The notes below the pieces were generated by a model, which saw nothing but the letters and a program-made list of their open reading frames with translations, made no database searches and had not been told where the DNA came from. A stretch of DNA of 10,009 bases. Origin: an uncultured Collinsella sp. (lineage in GTDB: Bacteria; Actinomycetota; Coriobacteriia; Coriobacteriales; Coriobacteriaceae). Location: NCBI GenBank assembly GCA_958427895.1, contig CAUADW010000058.1:1-10009 (forward strand), read 5' to 3'. Below, piece by piece: positions 6,334 through 10,009 of the stretch (its first letter is position 1; each line of letters begins with the position of its first letter). Made by a program: the position numbers and the translations under genes.

Positions 6334-6909
6334 TTAGGCCGCGGCGCAGATGCTACCGAGCAACTCACGCAGAGGAGACCCGATGCCCTCCAGCAGTTCG
6401 GGCGCGATAATGGCAAAAACGGGAACCTCACCGGTGCCCACGACAGCAGGCGCCTTGCCCTCCGAGAGAATGCATCCATAAGGGACAAAACCGTCTTCGC
6501 CGGCATCGAGCGCCGCCATGCGACGCGCGAGCTCGCGCGCAAAGCCAGCAGTATCGGCATCGCCAATCGCCAGGACAAAGTCCACGCCCTCATCGGTTGC
6601 CAGGGCTACGGCCTCATCGACCAAATCGTCTCCCCCGTCGCCCCCGGCCGAACCGCAACGAAAGAGTACGCGTTCGAGCAGGGCACGATCGAGCGAGCCC
6701 AGCGCCGCCGAAACGAGCTCATCGCGCGTGTGCTTGTCGCCTCCCAGCACGACCAGTGCCTTGGTGCCGCCATAGTGGGCAACCAATCGCCCGCACCAGC
6801 GAGCCACATCCCCATCCGCAACCAAGCGCGTCGGCATACCAAACCCATAGTTGACCATTATCCCCACAACCCTTCCGTGCTTTATGGTGGTATCGATCGT
6901 TAGGCTCAT
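6334..6909 (-). CDS. Truncated iron-containing alcohol dehydrogenase-like protein
   Basis: The 191-residue product resembles only the N-terminal, nucleotide-binding half of Fe-dependent alcohol/butanol dehydrogenases. It has the typical opening MVNYGFGMPTRLVADGD (from M18), the YGGTKALVVLGGD strand, and DEGVDFVLAIGDADTAGFA at 117-135, where the family has GVDFVLAIGGGSVIDTAK. The NAD-binding GGGS is thus lost (GDAD). Later, VPYGCILSEGKAP and VPVFAIIAPELL echo the loop before the family's metal domain. The C-terminal helical domain with the Asp/His metal ligands, about 200 residues, is absent. A classic dehydrogenase activity is unlikely. It may be a decayed gene or a repurposed domain. The reading frame is intact and codon use looks normal. 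The ATG at 6909 has no clear SD; M18 (6858) is nearer the usual family start, with GGAAGG about 12 bases upstream. The gene ends at the REP-like hairpin. Confidence 0.7.
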   Translation of the reverse strand: MSLTIDTTIKHGRVVGIMVNYGFGMPTRLVADGDVARWCGRLVAHYGGTKALVVLGGDKHTRDELVSAALGSLDRALLERVLFRCGSAGGDGGDDLVDEAVALATDEGVDFVLAIGDADTAGFARELARRMAALDAGEDGFVPYGCILSEGKAPAVVGTGEVPVFAIIAPELLEGIGSPLRELLGSICAAA

Positions 6910-6988
6910 GCTACGAAGCGAGCTTTTCCGAGCTGTTTCGCGCTCTTTAGGGCTGCGTTAAAACCCCGATGAAGCCGCACGACCATAC

Positions 6989-7020
6989 TTGCCAAAAAGG
7001 GACAGATTTTGACGGTGTCC
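6989..7020 (+). repeat. Single REP-like copy next to the SOS promoter
   Basis: TTGCCAAAAAGGGACAG (6989-7005) shares AAAAAGGGACAG exactly with 6260-6271 and the TTGCCA edge with the right arm at 6325-6330. GGACA (7000-7004) and TGTCC (7016-7020) form a short inverted repeat. The -35 box of the downstream promoter (7009-7014) falls between these arms, so the repeat and the promoter are fused. Confidence 0.6.
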
Positions 7021-7037
7021 GTGCAAGCGGGTATTAT
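7009..7037 (+). promoter_or_regulatory. Sigma-70 promoter of the SOS polymerase operon
   Basis: TTGACG (7009-7014) and TATTAT (7032-7037) are separated by exactly 17 bases, a near-consensus sigma-70 promoter. Transcription should start near 7044, inside the first LexA-like site and about 39 bases before the polymerase ATG. Confidence 0.8.
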
Positions 7038-7051
7038 CGAACAGGTATTCG
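7038..7051 (+). promoter_or_regulatory. LexA (SOS) box, site 1
   Basis: CGAACAGGTATTCG matches the Gram-positive LexA consensus CGAAC-N4-GTTCG at all but one of the ten fixed bases (ATTCG for GTTCG). It directly follows the -10 box and covers the expected transcription start, an ideal place for repression. The downstream error-prone polymerase is a classic LexA target, which strengthens the call. Confidence 0.85.
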
Positions 7052-7054
7052 ATA

Positions 7055-7068
7055 AGAACATGTGTTTG
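7055..7068 (+). promoter_or_regulatory. Possible second LexA box
   Basis: AGAACATGTGTTTG keeps GAAC-N4-GTT of the LexA consensus, with mismatches at the outer C and at the third-arm C. Its centre lies 17 bases from that of site 1. Tandem sites would allow cooperative or graded repression. Confidence 0.5.
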
Positions 7069-7082
7069 ATGGAAGGGCACGG

Positions 7083-8588
7083 ATGGCGCACGAGCAGCAC
7101 ACCTATATCTGCATCGACCTCAAGACGTTTTATGCCAGCGTCGAGTGCGTCGACCGTGGGCTCGATCCGCTCACCACCAACCTGGTCGTTGCCGACGAAT
7201 CGCGCGGACGCACGACCATCTGCCTCGCTATCACGCAGGCCATGAAGGACTTAGGTATTCACAACCGCTGCCGTCTGTTCGAGATTCCCGACGGCATCGA
7301 CTGCATCAAAGCAGTGCCGCGCATGCAGCACTACATGGAGGTGTCGGCGCAAATCTACGGCATCTATCTGGAATACGTCAGCCCCCAGGACGTGCACGTC
7401 TACTCAATTGACGAGTGCTTTATCGACGTGACACCCTATCTGGACCTCTATCACACCGATGCGGAAGGCTTCGCCTGCATGTTGCGCGACGAGGTCCTGG
7501 CGCGCACCGGCATCACGGCGACGGTCGGCATCGGCCCCAACCTATTCCAGGCCAAGGTTGCACTCGATATCACCGCCAAGCACGTACCCAGCCGCATCGG
7601 CATACTCGACGATGAGACCTTTCGCAAGGAAATCTGGCCCCATCGTCCCATCACCGATATCTGGGGCATCGGCCCCGGCGTGGCAGCACGACTCGAAAAA
7701 TACGGCGTCTACGATCTGATGGGCGTCGCGGCGCTCGACGAAAACCTGCTTTACGACGAGCTCGGCGTCAATGCCGAGTATCTCATCGACCACGCCTTCG
7801 GACGCGAGCCGACAACCATCGCCGATATCCAAGCCTATCGCCCGCAAGCAACTTCGACCACCACAGGACAGGTGCTCTCGAAGGGCTATGCCTACGAGCA
7901 GGCCTACACCGTCTTGCGCGAGATGGTCGACAACGCCGTGTTGGACTTGATCGATAAGCACGTGGTCTGCGACAGCATCTCGCTCTTTGTGGGCTACGCG
8001 AGCGAGCGCGCCGACATACGCAGGCTTGATGCCAGCGGTACTGCACAATATGTGGACGGATGCGGACACCTGCGCTCGAGTACGTCGAGCATCGAACCCA
8101 CCGCAACCGCCGGCCCCGAGCTCGCGCCCCGTGCTCCCAAGCCCGTCCAGCGCGATGACGAACGGCGCCGCCTGGTGCGCGAAGCGCAGGCAATCGATGG
8201 CATCTTTGTGGGAGAGCATGGTGGCAAACCGCGTGGTGGCTATGCCGCGCTCTTTGCGCACTCCAACGCCTCGCGCAAGCTGCCCGAGCGTACCAATTCG
8301 TTTAAGAAGATCATGGGCTATTTCGATGAGCTCTGGGCGCAGATTGTCGATCCCAAACGACCGGTCAAGCGCATCAACCTGGGCTTTAGCAATCTTGTGC
8401 CCGAGGAATTTGCCACCATCGATCTGTTCAGCGATATCGAGGCCGATGAGCGCGAGCGCGACCTGGCGCGCGCCGTCCTGGCCGTGAAAGGCAAGTACGG
8501 CAAGAACGCGCTCGTCAAGGGATTAAGCTTTACCGCCGGCGCCACCGCGCGCGAGCGCAACGATCAAGTTGGAGGACACCGTGCCTAA
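7083..8588 (+). CDS. Y-family DNA polymerase (UvrX/UmuC-like translesion polymerase)
   Basis: The 501-residue protein is an error-prone polymerase acting at DNA lesions during the SOS response. Catalytic D12 lies in CIDLKTFYASVE (10-21), with the steric-gate aromatic at F16/Y17, and D110/E111 lie in the signature SIDE. TVGIGPNLFQAKVALDITAK at 147-166 is the conserved palm segment, and the thumb helix-hairpin-helix is IWGIGPGVAARLEKYG at 193-208. The little-finger domain starts near 258. It is interrupted at about 312-382 by a Pro/Ser/Thr-rich, charged insert, between FVGYA and the GGYAALF strand, which makes the protein longer than the 410-420 residues common in this group. TIDLF at 445-449 could bind the beta clamp. 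The ATG at 7083 has GGAAGGG (7071-7077); an in-frame GTG at 7062 lies within LexA site 2 and is less likely. It is coupled to the YolD-like gene. Confidence 0.95.
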   Translation: MAHEQHTYICIDLKTFYASVECVDRGLDPLTTNLVVADESRGRTTICLAITQAMKDLGIHNRCRLFEIPDGIDCIKAVPRMQHYMEVSAQIYGIYLEYVSPQDVHVYSIDECFIDVTPYLDLYHTDAEGFACMLRDEVLARTGITATVGIGPNLFQAKVALDITAKHVPSRIGILDDETFRKEIWPHRPITDIWGIGPGVAARLEKYGVYDLMGVAALDENLLYDELGVNAEYLIDHAFGREPTTIADIQAYRPQATSTTTGQVLSKGYAYEQAYTVLREMVDNAVLDLIDKHVVCDSISLFVGYASERADIRRLDASGTAQYVDGCGHLRSSTSSIEPTATAGPELAPRAPKPVQRDDERRRLVREAQAIDGIFVGEHGGKPRGGYAALFAHSNASRKLPERTNSFKKIMGYFDELWAQIVDPKRPVKRINLGFSNLVPEEFATIDLFSDIEADERERDLARAVLAVKGKYGKNALVKGLSFTAGATARERNDQVGGHRA

Positions 8589-9006
8589 ACCCAAACAACA
8601 GCCCATGCGCCCGCCGACCGCCTTCGAGCGCCTGGCGGACCCCGAGGGCAGACGCCGCGCAGCCGACCCCAACCTCACTGCCAACGGTGCCGTGCGCGCC
8701 AACCGCGCCGCACAGTTTATGCCCTTTGCCGCCCTCACGGGATACTACGAACTCGTGCGCAAGCAGGAAATCACCGTCGAGCAAAAACGTGAGCTCACGG
8801 AAGAAAAAGCCCTCGAGCTTTCGCAAAAGCTCGAGGGCCTCAAACGCGGCGACTTGGTGCGCGTCACCTATTACGATACGTACGGCTATCGTAGCCGCAC
8901 GGGCATTCTCGACGAAGCGTTACCCGCATTCAAGCTGCTCAAACTCAGGGATATCGCCATCAACTTCGACGATATCCAGGACATTGAGCTACGCGGACGA
9001 GCCTAG
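8581..9006 (+). CDS. YolD-like protein, partner of the SOS polymerase
   Basis: The 141-residue product contains the YolD-like pattern RAAQFMPFAALTGYYELVRK (residues about 42-61), a charged helical middle, and a C-terminal beta-rich part (RGDLVRVTYYDTYGYRSRTG and what follows). YolD-like genes commonly sit beside uvrX-type polymerases in Gram-positive bacteria and are thought to assist or control them, in a role compared to UmuD; the mechanism is not settled. I chose GTG at 8581 because GGAGG (8571-8575) lies 5 bases upstream; it overlaps the polymerase stop by 8 bases, so translation is coupled. A TTG at 8569 would lie upstream of its own SD. The N-terminal 40 residues are Pro/Arg-rich and probably flexible. 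The stop codon overlaps that of the convergent surface-protein gene, leaving no room for a terminator. Confidence 0.88.
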   Translation: MPKPKQQPMRPPTAFERLADPEGRRRAADPNLTANGAVRANRAAQFMPFAALTGYYELVRKQEITVEQKRELTEEKALELSQKLEGLKRGDLVRVTYYDTYGYRSRTGILDEALPAFKLLKLRDIAINFDDIQDIELRGRA

Positions 9007-10009
9007 CGACGAGAACGCTTGCGCAAGACGAGAGCAATGCCAAGCACTGCGGCAGCTGCAACCAGCAATCCCAAGACCAGCGTGAGGGTCGAGTCGCCAG
9101 CGCGAGGCAGCGAGCCGTCCTTCGGAGTCTTCTTAGCGGTCGTCGTGACGGTGGTCGTGGTGCTGCTCGACTGGTCGTTGCCACCCGTCTGGCTGCCGCC
9201 AGGCTGATCGCCGCCACCCGGCTGCGAAGGATCGGTGGGTTCCGTCGGATCCGGAGTACCGGGATCAACCGGATTCTCCGAATTCTCCTTGCGCTGGATC
9301 CAGACCTGGCAACCATAGAACGGGTTGGCGGTACCAAGGCACAGACCCTGGTTGGTCACCGCAAAGGTGCGCAGACCATGGTTATACGGATCGTTAAAGC
9401 CATTGGTCGTCAGCGTCGTAAAGTTCACGCCGTCCTCGGTCACATACATATCAAAGCCGCGCTCGGCATCGCGCAGGTAACACATGCACGTAAGGACACT
9501 CTGCAACTTCTTGAGGTTCTCCTCGCTCAGCAGCTTATCGAGCGCATCCTGAATATCGCTCGGCAGCTCGGTGCCATAGGCATCCTCGTACTGCTGCTTA
9601 AGGCTCTCATAGCTATCGAGCATGTCCTGATACTGGTCGGCAAAGGACTTGAAGTACGCGATCTCGCCATCGATCTTCTGGACATAAGCGGCGTCGTCCT
9701 CAAAGTCCTGGGACATCGTCGCGGCCTGATCGCAAAGACCGCCCGCGGCATCCTCCAGCGCATCGCTCAGATCGCCAAAGCCCTTAGCAACCTCGGTCTT
9801 CTCGTCATCGACATCGACGGCCTTGTTTGAATCATCAACCTCAGCAGCTTCGTTCGAATCATCGACCTCGACGGCCTCGTTTGAATCATCGTCCGCAAGC
9901 GTGTTCACGGGAACGATGGGGTCGTCAGGCGATTTCTTGTCGAGCAGGTGATTGAGCAGGTCCCTAAGGCGCTGAACCTGAGAGTCCCACTCCTCGGGCG
10001 TCATATCGA
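9003..10009 (-). CDS. C-terminal part of an LPxTG-like sortase-anchored surface protein
   Basis: The gene enters from beyond the right edge. The first ATG in view (10004) has no signal peptide after it, so it is probably internal and 5'-partial. Numbering from that ATG gives 333 residues. An acidic region with three 9-residue repeats (39-65) leads to a long helical, probably coiled-coil part at about 70-180. Next comes a beta segment, MYVTEDGVNF to GTANPFYGCQVWI (186-236), which looks like the closing blade of a propeller-type extracellular domain. A Pro/Gly/Thr/Ser-rich wall-spanning linker follows at about 240-296. The end is a sorting signal: LPRAGD (299-304), a hydrophobic helix (about 306-327) and the basic tail RKRSRR. 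The sorting motif has Ala where LPxTG has Thr. The function is unknown, with adhesion or glycan binding possible. Its promoter lies outside the window. Confidence 0.8.
   Translation of the reverse strand, partial: DMTPEEWDSQVQRLRDLLNHLLDKKSPDDPIVPVNTLADDDSNEAVEVDDSNEAAEVDDSNKAVDVDDEKTEVAKGFGDLSDALEDAAGGLCDQAATMSQDFEDDAAYVQKIDGEIAYFKSFADQYQDMLDSYESLKQQYEDAYGTELPSDIQDALDKLLSEENLKKLQSVLTCMCYLRDAERGFDMYVTEDGVNFTTLTTNGFNDPYNHGLRTFAVTNQGLCLGTANPFYGCQVWIQRKENSENPVDPGTPDPTEPTDPSQPGGGDQPGGSQTGGNDQSSSTTTTVTTTAKKTPKDGSLPRAGDSTLTLVLGLLVAAAAVLGIALVLRKRSRR
9810..9890 (-). repeat. Three tandem 27-bp units coding for acidic 9-residue repeats
   Basis: Residues 39-47, 48-56 and 57-65 of the visible surface-protein part read DDSNEAVEV, DDSNEAAEV and DDSNKAVDV. 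The DNA units keep GATGATTC-like and GAGGTC-like blocks with scattered silent changes. Such an array can expand or contract by slippage and would vary the length of an acidic, possibly cation-binding linker. Confidence 0.75.

Noticed and set aside
6907..7008. A leftward promoter for the Fe-ADH-like gene
   Set aside because: Only weak boxes (TTGGCA with no matching -10) were found, so no promoter is called.
7542..8261. A 239-codon minus-strand frame inside the polymerase gene
   Set aside because: The polymerase motifs on the plus strand are unambiguous; the antisense frame has no recognisable domain and is a codon-bias shadow.

Overview
The window reads as chromosomal DNA of a GC-rich, low-genome-size Gram-positive actinobacterium, most probably a Coriobacteriia member such as Collinsella. 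The grounds are GC-rich coding sequence, strong AGGAGG-type ribosome binding sites, an LPxTG-like cell-wall anchored protein, a Gram-positive type LexA operator in front of a UvrX/YolD-type polymerase operon, and REP-like GGGACAG repeats. The genus is an inference from general style and not from a database match.

Layout, left to right. Positions 46-940 hold a minus-strand Cof-type HAD phosphatase with its own terminator. A roughly 490-base gap (941-1429) carries a candidate rightward promoter, a small hairpin and an A/C-rich leader with short direct repeats. Positions 1430-4298 hold a tight plus-strand operon of three genes: an unrecognised 296-residue protein, a ClpP-family serine protease with an intact Ser/His/Asp triad, and a soluble VirD4/TraG-type ATPase translated from a start that overlaps the clpP-like stop codon. 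No relaxase, VirB4 or other type IV secretion gene is present nearby. A strong hairpin at 4377-4407 ends the convergent glucose-6-phosphate isomerase gene (pgi, minus strand, 4440-6134).

Positions 6260-6330 hold a REP-like inverted repeat that can also end the next minus-strand gene (6334-6909), which looks like the N-terminal half of an iron-containing alcohol dehydrogenase. A third REP-like copy at 6989-7020 runs into a consensus sigma-70 promoter, followed by two tandem LexA-box-like sites. These control a Y-family DNA polymerase (7083-8588) and a translationally coupled YolD-like gene (8581-9006), a typical SOS mutagenesis cassette. The last gene (9003-10009, minus strand, running off the window) encodes the C-terminal part of a large sortase-anchored surface protein; its stop codon overlaps the YolD stop at a CTAG.

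The most unusual item is the three-gene operon at 1430-4298: a ClpP-like peptidase chamber component paired with a membrane-free VirD4-like motor. A working hypothesis is that the motor feeds substrates to the protease, or that the set is a domesticated remnant of a conjugative element. The SOS cassette with its dual operator and repeat-derived promoter is the second point of interest.
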